From positions 166,721 through 230,720 of the forward strand of contig CAZQMV010000004.1 of assembly GCA_964594635.1 (NCBI GenBank): a stretch of 64,000 nucleotides of DNA, written 5' to 3'. This document shows positions 55,968-64,000 of the stretch, in pieces (position 1 is the first letter of the stretch; every line of letters begins with the position of its first letter). The translations under genes and the position numbers were made by a program. Source of the DNA: Berkiella sp964594635 (lineage in GTDB: Bacteria > Pseudomonadota > Gammaproteobacteria > Berkiellales > Berkiellaceae). The notes below the pieces were generated by a model, which did no database searches, had not been told where the DNA came from, and saw nothing but the letters and a program-made list of their open reading frames with translations.

Positions 55968-57157
55968 GATTTCTCACGAAGCAGTTGTGTTGTCTCAGAG
56001 AGGGTGCTTACCCTCACTTTCATACCATCTGTGAGTTTATCTGTTCCTTCTACAATGATTTTTTCATTCAACGAAAGCCCTGTTAAGATCACTGTTTCAT
56101 CTAGATAATTTGCGCTAGTAGTAATGGGAACGATACTGGTTGTGTGATCGTCATTTAAACGATAGACAAACGATCCTTTAGCGCCTAATTGTACTGCAGC
56201 CGTGGGGATAACGAGCGCATTTTTTAATTCATCAATTTGCAAACGAATATTGACAAACTGATTGGGGAATAAAGCATCGTCTTTATTATCAAAAGTCGCT
56301 TTGAGTTTGACGGTGCCAGTGGTGGGATCGATTTGGTTATCCAGTGTTAATAGTTTGCCTGTGGCTAATTTGATTTTACCTGTTCTGTCGAAAGCATCGA
56401 CTGGCAAGTTCTTGATCATTTTTATTTTTTTCATGACTTGGGGCACGTTATCTTCAGGTAGCGAAAAAATTACGGTAATGGGGTGAATGGTGTTAATCAC
56501 AAATAACCCATTGGCATCGGAGGTTTGTACATAATTACCAGGATCAACCAAACGCAGACCGACTCGTCCATTAATGGGAGAAATCAGCTTGGTGTAAATC
56601 AGATTGACACGTGCGCTTTGCACTTGACCTTCATCGGAAAGCACTGTGCCTTCATATTGGCTTACCAAAGATTGTTGGGTATCGACCACTTGCTTGGCGA
56701 TAGAATCTTCACTGAGTAATTTTTGGTAGCGTTCGAAATCCATTTTGGCATTGGCCAATAGCGCTTTATCGCGTGCCAGTTGTCCTTCGAATTGAGTGAG
56801 TTGGGCAAGATAAGGTCGCTCGTCAATCAAAGCGAGTACTTCGCCTTTTTTAACATTTTGGCCTTCTTGAAATAAGACTTTCAGTAATTGGCCATTGATC
56901 TGCGTTCGAACAGTCACCGTTTCTGTTGGGGTGACGCTACCGAGGGCGTTCAAATAGATGGGCACATCACGTATTTCTGTCCCCTTTGCTACCACTGAAA
57001 TAAGTGTTTTATCGGATTGCTTATGTTGTTTGCTGCTTTTGGAATGCCAAAAGGTGAGTATCAGTATGCCGATAATGACTACTGTACCAATTACCAATTT
57101 TTGGCGAAAGGAAAGGCTATTGATCTGCCTCTGTGGTGTTTGATCGCCTAAATCCAT
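55964..57157 (-). CDS. RND efflux membrane-fusion adaptor (MdtA-like)
   Basis: 397 aa periplasmic adaptor, anchored by one N-terminal membrane segment (LVIGTVVIIGILILTFW) with no lipobox. Lipoyl halves are VRTQINGQLLKVLFQEGQNVKKGE and LISPINGRVGLRLVDPGNYV (shown in parts), with a helical hairpin between them, then beta-barrel and membrane-proximal domains. First gene of the adaptor-RND-RND-OMP operon; no regulator (TetR, two-component) is adjacent in the 84 bp upstream. Confidence 0.93.
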   Translation of the reverse strand: MDLGDQTPQRQINSLSFRQKLVIGTVVIIGILILTFWHSKSSKQHKQSDKTLISVVAKGTEIRDVPIYLNALGSVTPTETVTVRTQINGQLLKVLFQEGQNVKKGEVLALIDERPYLAQLTQFEGQLARDKALLANAKMDFERYQKLLSEDSIAKQVVDTQQSLVSQYEGTVLSDEGQVQSARVNLIYTKLISPINGRVGLRLVDPGNYVQTSDANGLFVINTIHPITVIFSLPEDNVPQVMKKIKMIKNLPVDAFDRTGKIKLATGKLLTLDNQIDPTTGTVKLKATFDNKDDALFPNQFVNIRLQIDELKNALVIPTAAVQLGAKGSFVYRLNDDHTTSIVPITTSANYLDETVILTGLSLNEKIIVEGTDKLTDGMKVRVSTLSETTQLLREKS

Positions 57158-57241
57158 TTAGGTGTAATCCAACCAGCGTGCTTGCGTTCTTTATAGATCC
57201 CCACTTTTAGAATAGGACGTATTTAGTAAGCAGACAAAGTA

Positions 57242-58255
57242 TTAGGCGGGAGCAGACAATTCGCTAAGAGGCCATCTTGCCCGAACTTGTAACACCGAGG
57301 TTTGCTCGCCGGCCATGAGTCGTTGGCAGCCGGCGTAAGCAATCATGGCGCCATTATCGGTGCAGAAGCTGGGGCGGGGGTAGAAAACATGAAAGCCTTT
57401 TTCCTTTGAAAGAGCCGTAATAGATTGTCGCAAATGTTGGTTTGCGCCCACACCACCGGCGATCACCAATTGATCAAACCCGATCTGCTCTAAAGCGCGC
57501 ATTGCTTTGACAATCAGGGTGTCGACCACGGCTTGTTCAAAGCTGGCCGCGATATCGGCCTTGGTTTGTTCGTCATTGGCGCTTTTTGCAATCAATTGCG
57601 ACACTGCGGTTTTCAAACCACTGAAGCTAAAATCTAAACCGCGCTCTAACAGCGGACGGGGTAATTTAAAGCGAGTTGGGTTGCCTTTTTGCGCCAAAAC
57701 CGCCAAATGGGGGCCGCCAGGATAGGGTAAACCCAGTAATTTTGCGGTTTTATCAAAAGCTTCGCCGGCAGCATCATCCAGCGATTCGCCTAAAATCTCA
57801 TATTGGCCTAATGCCGTTACTTTGATCAGTTGTGTGTGACCCCCTGATACCAAAAGGGCTAAGAAAGGGAACGTAGGACAGCATTCTTCCAACATAGGAG
57901 CTAATAGGTGCCCTTCTAAATGGTGGACTCCTATAGCAGGAATGCCTAAGGCAAAGGCCAGCCCTTTAGCGATCGTAGCGCCGACTAATAGCGCCCCTGC
58001 CAACCCCGGCCCTGCTGTATAAGCAATACCGTCCAGATCGCTCGTTGCCATGTTAGTTTGGGTTAGCAGGCTTTGAATAAGGGGGATAACCTTGTGAACA
58101 TGGTCTCTTGAGGCCAATTCAGGGACCACACCACCGTACTCTTCGTGAGATGTCTGACTAAATATTTGCTGAGCGATCAGCCCTTTTTCACTGTCATAAA
58201 GCGCGATCCCGGTTTCATCACAGGAAGTTTCAATACCTAAGACCCGCATTTTCAT
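57242..58255 (-). CDS. tsaD: tRNA N6-threonylcarbamoyladenosine transferase TsaD
   Basis: Transfers the threonylcarbamoyl group to A37 of ANN-decoding tRNAs, with TsaB/E. ATG at 58255 has AGGG 5 bases before it and gives the standard N-terminus M-K-MRVLGIETSCDETG; the open frame continues 12 codons upstream without support. Metal histidines are in GVHHLEGH, with LVSGGHTQL and VIAGGVGANQHLR following. 337 aa. Divergent from rpsU, the usual arrangement (tsaD | rpsU-dnaG-rpoD). Confidence 0.96.
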   Translation of the reverse strand: MKMRVLGIETSCDETGIALYDSEKGLIAQQIFSQTSHEEYGGVVPELASRDHVHKVIPLIQSLLTQTNMATSDLDGIAYTAGPGLAGALLVGATIAKGLAFALGIPAIGVHHLEGHLLAPMLEECCPTFPFLALLVSGGHTQLIKVTALGQYEILGESLDDAAGEAFDKTAKLLGLPYPGGPHLAVLAQKGNPTRFKLPRPLLERGLDFSFSGLKTAVSQLIAKSANDEQTKADIAASFEQAVVDTLIVKAMRALEQIGFDQLVIAGGVGANQHLRQSITALSKEKGFHVFYPRPSFCTDNGAMIAYAGCQRLMAGEQTSVLQVRARWPLSELSAPA

Positions 58256-58454
58256 CAAAACCCTATATATTTTATTAACAAGAACACCCATTTCGTTGTA
58301 AAATGGCCGCCCACTGGGGAATGTCGTCAGTTGCTGCTTTATTGTCCATATTTAGTTATAAAGTTCAACAGCCAGCTTAAATTAATTTCTCTAGAATAAC
58401 AGTTTATATTTTTGTTTACTACTTAACATATATTTTCAAGAGGTGAGACTATCC

Positions 58455-58757
58455 ATGCCAGGAATTAAAGTTCGGGATAACGAAGGGTTTGATTCGGCAA
58501 TTCGTCGCTTTAAACGTGTTGTGGAAAAATCAGGTATTTTATCTGAAATGCGTCGCCGCGAATTCCATGAAACACCTTCTGAAAAGAAAAAACGCGCTTT
58601 AGCAGCAGCGATTAAACGTTTCCGCAAAAAACAATTACGTGAAGTTCGTACTGAACGCACAGGTGGCGCTCGTGGTAGCTCATCTTCAAGCAGCACCGGT
58701 GGTCGTGGCGCTAGCAGCAGCAGTGCAGGCGGTCGTGGTCGTCAAAGCAGCAACTAA
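58455..58757 (+). CDS. rpsU: 30S ribosomal protein S21 with Ser/Gly/Arg-rich tail
   Basis: 100 aa from the ATG at 58455. Residues 1-65 are ordinary S21 (MPGIKVRDNEGFDSAIRRFK, then GILSEMRRREFHETPSEKKKR). The last ~30 residues are a low-complexity tail (RGSSSSSSTGGRG, ASSSSAGGRGR) not found in typical 70-aa S21 proteins. S21 helps mRNA anti-Shine-Dalgarno pairing on the 30S platform. First gene of the rpsU-yqeY-dnaG-rpoD group. Confidence 0.93.
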   Translation: MPGIKVRDNEGFDSAIRRFKRVVEKSGILSEMRRREFHETPSEKKKRALAAAIKRFRKKQLREVRTERTGGARGSSSSSSTGGRGASSSSAGGRGRQSSN

Positions 58758-58783
58758 ACGAATCTACTTTCAAGGAGTGGGTC

Positions 58784-59242
58784 ATGTCGCAATCGATTAA
58801 AGAAAAAGTGCTAGAAGAAACAAAAGCGGCAATGAAGGCTCAAGATAAAGAGCGCTTAATGGTTCTCAGACTGATTTCGTCTGAAATTAAGCGCATCGAA
58901 GTTGATGAGCGCATTGTATTAGATGCGACGCGCGAATTAGCTGTTTTAGATAAAATGCAAAAACAACGCCGCGATTCAATTGAACAATTTAGAGCCGCTA
59001 ACCGAAATGAGCTGGCTGATAAAGAACAATTTGAAATCGAGGTGATCCAATCGTTCATGCCCGAAGCATTGTCCGATCAAGAAGTGCACGATTTAGTGGC
59101 CAAAGCCATTAAAGAAACCGGTGCGGCTTCTATCCAGGATATGGGTAAGGTCATGGCAATCTTAAAGCCACAACTGCAAGGACGTGCGGATATGGGCCAA
59201 GTTAGCGTTAAAATTAAAGCGTTATTAGCCGGACAAGCTTAA
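58784..59242 (+). CDS. yqeY: GatB/YqeY domain protein
   Basis: 152 aa, matching the tail domain of amidotransferase subunit GatB as a free-standing protein. Key blocks: KAQDKERLMVLRLISSEIK, then IEVIQSFMPEALSDQEV, and MGKVMAILKPQLQGRADMGQVS (in parts). Role unclear, probably tRNA-linked. Sits between rpsU and dnaG in many gammaproteobacteria; 4 bp before dnaG here. Confidence 0.93.
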   Translation: MSQSIKEKVLEETKAAMKAQDKERLMVLRLISSEIKRIEVDERIVLDATRELAVLDKMQKQRRDSIEQFRAANRNELADKEQFEIEVIQSFMPEALSDQEVHDLVAKAIKETGAASIQDMGKVMAILKPQLQGRADMGQVSVKIKALLAGQA

Positions 59243-59246
59243 TTTC

Positions 59247-61013
59247 ATGTCAGGACAAGGACGCATTCCAGAGAGCTTCATTGAAGCGGTCCTTGCTAAA
59301 ACGGATATTGTCTCTTTAATCCAAGAAAGCGTTAAGTTGAAAAAAAACGGGGCAAATTACAGTGCGTGTTGCCCCTTTCACCATGAAAAAACCCCTTCTT
59401 TCACGGTGAGTGCACCCAAACAGTTTTATCATTGTTTTGGTTGTCAGGCACACGGTGATGCCATTCGTTTTTTGATGGAATATCAATCGTTAAGCTTTGT
59501 TGAAGCCGTTGAACGACTTGCGACAAGAGTGGGTTTGAGTGTTCCAAAAGATCCCGTCGACGAAGCGAAAGCCAAAGTACGCAATGAGCATACTTCGGTG
59601 CTAAATCGAGTTGCTGAATTTTATAGCGCGCAATTTAAAAGTTCCGAAGCCAAAGTGGCAGTCGATTACTTGAAAAAGCGTGGTTTAACAGGACAAACAG
59701 CTAAAGCCTTTGCCATGGGATTTGCCCCAGAAAGCTGGAATCATTTATTGACGCATTTTCAAAGCGAACCACAAGCTTTAAAAGTGCTAGAAGAAGCAGG
59801 ATTGTTAATTAAACACGACAGTGGGCGGCTTTACGATCGATTTCGTAATCGTATTATGTTCCCCATTCGTGATCGCAAAGGTAATGTGTTGGGGTTTGGT
59901 GGGCGTGTGATGGATAAGTCACAACCCAAATACCTAAACTCCCCAGAGTCACCTTTGTTTCAAAAAGGCCACTGCTTGTATGGGATCTATGAAGCCATCA
60001 AGAGTGAAAAGTGGCAACGAGCGATTGTGGTAGAGGGCTATTTTGATGTTGTTATGCTCGCGCAATATAACATCAAAGGCGCTTTAGCCACGCTTGGCAC
60101 CGCCATTACCAGCCACCATTTAACGTATTTGTTTCAACAAGTGCATGAAGTGGTGTTTTGTTTTGACGGTGATAAAGCAGGTGCTGCAGCGGCTTGGAAA
60201 GCATTGCAGTTAGTGCTGCCATTTTTAACAAAAGACCGCCAGGTAAGGTTCGCTTTTTTACCAGAAGGTGAAGACCCGGATTCTTTTGTGAGAAATAATG
60301 GCACAGCGCATTTTCAAACATTATTGGCCAATAGTACGTCATTATCAGAGTATTTATTTGCCACGCTTTGTAAAGAAATTAAACCCGATTCGGTCGATAA
60401 CCGAGCACATATTGCCAATATGGCTCAACCTCTATTAGAGCAAATACCACCCGGGATCTACAAAGAAATGATGTATGAACAATTAGCGCAAATTGTGTCG
60501 ACCTCACTGCAAGTGGTACGTGGTGAAAAAGCAACCCGGCTGTACGACAGACGTTTGCCGAGAAAGCAATTTAATAAGCCCGCAACGAAGCAATTACTTT
60601 CAACGGCTTTTATTGTATGTGGCTTATTATTGCGTGACCCCACAATGGTGGAAACGGTGCGTGCAAAGGGAACTTTTTTCGAAAAAGCATTAACACCCGG
60701 AATGGATATGTTGCGTGTTGTTTTAGAATTGTTGAACCAACCACAAAGCATGTTGTCTCCCGCTTTATTGAAGGAACAATTAAAAGCGCGCGGTTTTAGT
60801 GAGCAACGTATTACAGAATGTGAGAACAAAGTAGCATTAGTTCCCGAATCCGGTTTGATTGCGGAACTTGATGGCGCCGTTCATCGGCTTCTAGCGATAG
60901 GTCAGCAGGAAATTACGGAAAAATTGCTGCAAAAAGCAAAGGAAATTGGTCTAACCGATCAAGAGAAACAACAGCTAAAAGAAATTTTACAATTTCGGGA
61001 ATCAATTGAATAG
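59247..61013 (+). CDS. dnaG: DNA primase
   Basis: Synthesises RNA primers at the replication fork. N-terminal CHC2 zinc site: Cys42, His45, Cys63, Cys66 (CPFHHEKTPSF ... YHCFGC). TOPRIM core with VVEGYFDVVMLAQ and FCFDGDKAGAAAAWKAL. The C-terminal ~150 residues form the DnaB-binding helical domain. 588 aa, normal. Starts 4 bp after yqeY. Confidence 0.97.
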   Translation: MSGQGRIPESFIEAVLAKTDIVSLIQESVKLKKNGANYSACCPFHHEKTPSFTVSAPKQFYHCFGCQAHGDAIRFLMEYQSLSFVEAVERLATRVGLSVPKDPVDEAKAKVRNEHTSVLNRVAEFYSAQFKSSEAKVAVDYLKKRGLTGQTAKAFAMGFAPESWNHLLTHFQSEPQALKVLEEAGLLIKHDSGRLYDRFRNRIMFPIRDRKGNVLGFGGRVMDKSQPKYLNSPESPLFQKGHCLYGIYEAIKSEKWQRAIVVEGYFDVVMLAQYNIKGALATLGTAITSHHLTYLFQQVHEVVFCFDGDKAGAAAAWKALQLVLPFLTKDRQVRFAFLPEGEDPDSFVRNNGTAHFQTLLANSTSLSEYLFATLCKEIKPDSVDNRAHIANMAQPLLEQIPPGIYKEMMYEQLAQIVSTSLQVVRGEKATRLYDRRLPRKQFNKPATKQLLSTAFIVCGLLLRDPTMVETVRAKGTFFEKALTPGMDMLRVVLELLNQPQSMLSPALLKEQLKARGFSEQRITECENKVALVPESGLIAELDGAVHRLLAIGQQEITEKLLQKAKEIGLTDQEKQQLKEILQFRESIE

Positions 61014-61130
61014 TTTTCAATCTAATTAAATAAGAAGCGATAATTTGAGGTTTTTAATACGAGTAGCTCATCGCTTTTTAGATAAATGGAATGCTTACTA
61101 ACAAAATTGATCTAGCTTAACGAGGGGATT

Positions 61131-61229
61131 ATGGATAGAATTGGCGGTTACCTTCAGGGTAATCAAAAAGTATCTGTAAAGTTATCAACCTTGAGTCCAA
61201 AGGTGAGCTTCTATTATGAGTTATGTTGA
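61131..61229 (+). CDS. 32-codon open frame overlapping the rpoD start
   Basis: ATG at 61131 preceded by GAGGGGATT, a better-placed ribosome site than many genes here. The frame (starts MDRIGGYLQGNQKV, ends SFYYELC) terminates at 61227-61229, overlapping the first 14 bases of rpoD in another frame. It could be a leader peptide that couples translation of rpoD to ribosome traffic, or chance. No homologue is known to me. Confidence 0.35.
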   Translation: MDRIGGYLQGNQKVSVKLSTLSPKVSFYYELC

Positions 61230-63228
61230 CCAAGAGCAACAAGCAGCAACGCAGCTGCAAGATTTAATCGCAGCTGGCAAAGAGAAGGGTTATTTAACCT
61301 ACGCTGAAGTCAGCGATATGTTGCCATACCATATTGTCGATCCTGAACAGGTCGAAGAAATTATTAGCATGATAAATGACATGGGGATCGATGTTTATGA
61401 AGATGCCCCAGATGAAGAAGCATTAACATTAACGGATGCGATTTCAGATGAAGATGACTTAGCAAGAGATGCCGCTGAAGCGTTAGCTTTCTCACCCGAT
61501 GCTGAATTTGGTCGTACTACTGATCCCGTGCGGATGTATATGCGGGAAATGGGCACGGTTGAGCTCCTTACCCGTCAAGGCGAAATTGAAATCGCTAAGC
61601 GGATTGAAGTGGGCACAAGACAAGTATTAAGCGCCCTAGCAGCTTACCCCCCTAATGTGGCACACGTACTAAAAGAATATGATCGTGCCATGACCGATCA
61701 AATTCGTTTAGGCGAAATTATCAGTGGCTTCATCGAATTAGATGGTGAAGAAGTGATGACCCCTGCGGGAATGACGATTACTCCTCCTGTGGTGCCAGAC
61801 GAACTCATTGCTGCCTTAGATGTCGATTTAGATGCTGAAGAATTTATCCCACCACCGATTGTTGCACCAGCTAAGAGTACTGCTAAAACCACCACCAATG
61901 GCGCAGCAGCCAACGGCGTAGCCGTGGTTAAGGGTGAAGATGAAACCGAAGAAACCGATAGTGCCGATACTGAAGAGTTGGAATCAGGTCCTGATCCTGA
62001 ATTAGCTGCGTTCCATTTTGGTCGTTTACGTGAAGCGTACGATAAAGTGGTTGCTGCTGAAACCACTTTAGGTCTTGACCACCCAGAAACACAACAAGCG
62101 TATACAGACTTGGCGGGTGTTTTTGGTGTGTTCAAATTTGTGACCCGCTTGTTTGAAGAATTAGTCGGCTTTATGCGCAACATGTTAGAAGATGTGCGTG
62201 GACATGAAAGAACCTTAATGTCACTTTGTGTACAAAAAGGCAGAATGCCCCGTCAGACCTTCGTTACTAGCTTCCCAGGCTTTGAAGTGGATACCACCTG
62301 GATTGCGCGTCATATTGATACCAGCAAACCGTATAGTGAGCATTTGCGCAAAGTCAAAGACGAAGTGATTGAGCACCAAAAACAATTACGTGCCATTGAA
62401 ATTCGTGCTGGCCGAACCATTGTAGCCATTAAAGAATTACACCGTAATATGTCGATTGGTGAAGCAAAAGCTCGCCGTGCGAAGAAAGAAATGGTGGAAG
62501 CAAACTTACGATTGGTTATCTCGATTGCGAAGAAATACACTAACCGTGGTTTACAGTTCTTGGATTTAATTCAAGAAGGTAACATTGGTTTGATGAAAGC
62601 GGTTGATAAGTTTGAATATCGCCGTGGTTATAAATTCTCAACCTATGCGACCTGGTGGATCCGCCAAGCAATCACCCGTTCGATTGCCGATCAAGCGCGC
62701 ACCATTCGTATTCCCGTACACATGATTGAAACCATTAATAAGCTAAATCGTGTTGCAAGACAAATGTTACAAGAAATGGGCAGAGAGCCTACCCCCGATG
62801 AATTGGGTAAGCGCATGGCAATGCCGGAAGACAAAATCCGCAAAGTGTTAAAGATTGCCAAAGAGCCTATTTCAATGGAAACCCCGATTGGTGATGATGA
62901 AGATTCCCATTTGGGCGATTTTATTGAAGATACCGTGATTTCTTCGCCAGCAGATTCTGCAACAACGGCAGGTTTGCGTGAAGCGACGCGTCGTATTTTA
63001 TCCACCTTAACGGCACGCGAAGCCAAAGTGTTACGCATGCGTTTTGGTATTGATATGAATACCGATCATACATTAGAAGAAGTGGGTAAACAGTTTGATG
63101 TGACTCGCGAGCGGATCAGACAAATCGAAGCCAAAGCGTTACGTAAATTACGTCAGCCAAGTCGTGCCGACGATTTACGCAGCTTCCTTGTTGATGGCGA
63201 TGATGAAGAAGATAGCCCGCTTAAGTAG
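61216..63228 (+). CDS. rpoD: RNA polymerase primary sigma factor (sigma 70)
   Basis: 670 aa. Region 1.1 at the N-terminus, region 1.2 (DPVRMYMREMGTVELLTRQGE), a long acidic non-conserved region, then 2.x (LQFLDLIQEGNIGLMKAVDKF, in parts, and FSTYATWWIRQAITRSIADQ), 3.x, and 4.2 with VTRERIRQIEAKALRKLR. An Ala/Thr/Asn-rich low-complexity stretch at about residues 215-240 (STAKTTTNGAAANG) makes it longer than E. coli's 613 aa. AAGGTGAG lies 8 bases before the ATG. Confidence 0.98.
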   Translation: MSYVDQEQQAATQLQDLIAAGKEKGYLTYAEVSDMLPYHIVDPEQVEEIISMINDMGIDVYEDAPDEEALTLTDAISDEDDLARDAAEALAFSPDAEFGRTTDPVRMYMREMGTVELLTRQGEIEIAKRIEVGTRQVLSALAAYPPNVAHVLKEYDRAMTDQIRLGEIISGFIELDGEEVMTPAGMTITPPVVPDELIAALDVDLDAEEFIPPPIVAPAKSTAKTTTNGAAANGVAVVKGEDETEETDSADTEELESGPDPELAAFHFGRLREAYDKVVAAETTLGLDHPETQQAYTDLAGVFGVFKFVTRLFEELVGFMRNMLEDVRGHERTLMSLCVQKGRMPRQTFVTSFPGFEVDTTWIARHIDTSKPYSEHLRKVKDEVIEHQKQLRAIEIRAGRTIVAIKELHRNMSIGEAKARRAKKEMVEANLRLVISIAKKYTNRGLQFLDLIQEGNIGLMKAVDKFEYRRGYKFSTYATWWIRQAITRSIADQARTIRIPVHMIETINKLNRVARQMLQEMGREPTPDELGKRMAMPEDKIRKVLKIAKEPISMETPIGDDEDSHLGDFIEDTVISSPADSATTAGLREATRRILSTLTAREAKVLRMRFGIDMNTDHTLEEVGKQFDVTRERIRQIEAKALRKLRQPSRADDLRSFLVDGDDEEDSPLK

Positions 63229-63291
63229 TGTATTCGCGCCAGTTGGTATTTTGTATCAAAAGGCCTAGAGTGGAAGTAAGGTATTAACGAA

Positions 63292-63309
63292 TTCCCTCTT
63301 TTGAGGGAA
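63292..63309 (+). terminator. Hairpin after rpoD
   Basis: TTCCCTC, four-base loop TTTT, GAGGGAA: a perfect 7-bp stem 63 bp past the rpoD stop. No T tract follows, so a rho-independent role is doubtful. A second stem (GTACTCTC at 63316 with GAGAGTAC at 63350) lies directly downstream. Confidence 0.4.
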
Positions 63310-63795
63310 AAGACTGTACTCTCGAAATCCACCCGCTTGATCCGGGGGAGAGAGTACCCTCAAACTCCCCATGGTTGGGGGAAGGAGTGGTTCTTGTAAC
63401 CTCTCTTGCCGTGAGGCTGGCTTTGAGGTTTGGCTGTCTTTGGATGTGGCTCCTTTGTGGGTTCTTTCATTGGGGGCGGACTCAGAGTGTGGTTGCTCTT
63501 GTTGGGGCTTGGGGTTATTCCCGGCCCTCGGAGTGACCGGGGTGGCCCGCGCGAGATGCTTCGGCGTTGGCTCTTGTGGCTTTCTCCTAAGCGCCTTGCT
63601 TGGTGTGCTGCCCTTCGGTAGCCTGGGCTTTGTGGCCTTCTTGGTGCGGCTTTTGTGTGCTGTGCCCTGGGGTTGCGGGCTTGGCCTTTGCTGGCCCTTC
63701 GCCGCTGCTTTTGGTGTCTGGTTGGCAGGTGCGCTTGTTATACTGCTGCCTTGTGTGCGCAAGCATTTCGTGGGTAGCGGGCGAGACGGTTACTG

Positions 63796-63916
63796 CCCAG
63801 TTTTCTGGGGGCGAGTGTTCTGGTATTATCCTTCCCTCCGTGGGGAGATCCTTTTTCGTCAGGCTGCGCCTGACTTTGCAGGACAAGTCCTTCCATGTGA
63901 GATAATATAAATTATC
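63796..63916. repeat. Series of short perfect hairpins before the tRNA
   Basis: Four perfect stems in 120 bp: CCCAG/CTGGG (63796-63809), GTCAGGC/GCCTGAC (63858-63874), AGGAC/GTCCT (63880-63891), GATAAT/ATTATC (63901-63916), each with a 2-4 base loop. The last is only 10 bp before the tRNA. They suggest a folded transcript or processing signals upstream of the tRNA. Confidence 0.6.
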
Positions 63917-63926
63917 CCGATTCTCC

Positions 63927-64000
<74 letters not shown>

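Larger units (their letters stand above)
63229..63926. other. A-depleted, GC-rich spacer between rpoD and tRNA
   Basis: About 700 bp without a recognisable gene. From 63421 to 63720 the + strand has about 14 A in 300 bases (none in 63661-63720), strongly G+T-rich and far from the surrounding composition. Stop codons are therefore rare and long open frames arise on both strands; they encode low-complexity Gly/Leu/Cys or Pro/Lys/Gln strings with no protein signature. The flanks carry several small perfect hairpins. It may be a repeat element, a structured RNA or decayed foreign DNA. Confidence 0.6.

Noticed and set aside
61698..62183. 161-codon minus-strand frame inside rpoD
   Set aside because: Antisense of the sigma-factor low-complexity region; rpoD is unambiguous.
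63265..63762. 165-codon minus-strand frame in the same spacer
   Set aside because: Its Pro/Lys/Gln/Thr-rich product is the mirror of the same base skew; no ribosome site or protein signature was seen.
63371..63910. 179-codon open frame in the rpoD-tRNA spacer
   Set aside because: The frame is open because the strand lacks A and so lacks stop codons. The product is a Gly/Leu/Cys/Trp-rich string with no domain, and similar open frames appear on the other strand.

Overview
The window is chromosomal DNA from a gammaproteobacterium. Gene content points to the Legionellales (Coxiella / Legionella / Berkiella-like lineages). The supporting signs are a moderately AT-rich genome, the orders dprA-smg-topA and rpsU-yqeY-dnaG-rpoD-tRNA, a TyrP-type amino-acid permease, several eukaryotic-like protein kinases and several very large orphan proteins of the kind that lineage secretes into hosts. 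No Dot/Icm secretion gene lies in the window, so every 'effector' label here is inference. The genus cannot be fixed from the sequence alone.

Layout. 1-5 kb: dprA (5'-truncated by the window edge), smg, topA, purE, hemF, all on the + strand. 5.2-7.9 kb: an 892-aa orphan protein. 8-12 kb: aroE, a gamma-carbonic-anhydrase-like protein, oligopeptidase A, ribosome modulation factor (rmf) with a clear terminator. 12-15 kb: bioB-bioC divergent from comF. 15-17.5 kb: an orphan protein coupled to a minimal J-domain protein, and an orphan ModA-like binding protein. 17.5-22 kb: rsmJ, a TyrP-like permease, ftsX, ftsE, ftsY. 22-27.4 kb: an active/inactive pair of M16 peptidases, rsmD, cca and a GNAT acetyltransferase. 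27.4-29 kb: a small protein with a double-glycine-type leader, a perfect 15-bp inverted repeat, and a DUF4143-type AAA ATPase. 29-34.7 kb: three different APH-fold small-molecule kinases, a Ser/Thr protein kinase, a GNAT protein and a cyclase-family hydrolase. 34.8-38 kb: aldo-keto reductase, a MidA-like methyltransferase, folB, plsY. 38-48.3 kb: an accessory block of five orphan proteins (609, 901, 1244, 499 and about 108 aa), including a giant kinase. 48.4-57.2 kb: a four-gene MdtABC/OprM-like RND efflux operon. 57.2-64 kb: tsaD divergent from rpsU-yqeY-dnaG-rpoD, then a strange A-depleted 0.7-kb spacer and a tRNA-Ile2/Met(CAT) ending exactly at the window edge.

How the genes fit together. 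Most of the window is housekeeping: DNA topology and replication initiation, haem, biotin, folate and shikimate steps, ribosome and tRNA maturation, SRP targeting and division. Three accessory blocks interrupt it: 5-8 kb, 27-34 kb and 38-48 kb. They are rich in orphan proteins and kinase folds and contain the most unusual material.

The best candidates for new biology are: (i) the 38-48 kb block, with a kinase whose domain is interrupted by a linker of five 9-residue repeats and which ends in a duplicated domain of unknown type, and a neighbour with its own different duplicated domain; (ii) the GG-leader peptide beside a palindrome and an ATPase; (iii) the rpoD-tRNA spacer, which has about 14 A in 300 bases and many small hairpins; (iv) a 32-codon open frame with a strong ribosome binding site that overlaps the rpoD start; (v) a Ser/Gly/Arg-rich tail on ribosomal protein S21.
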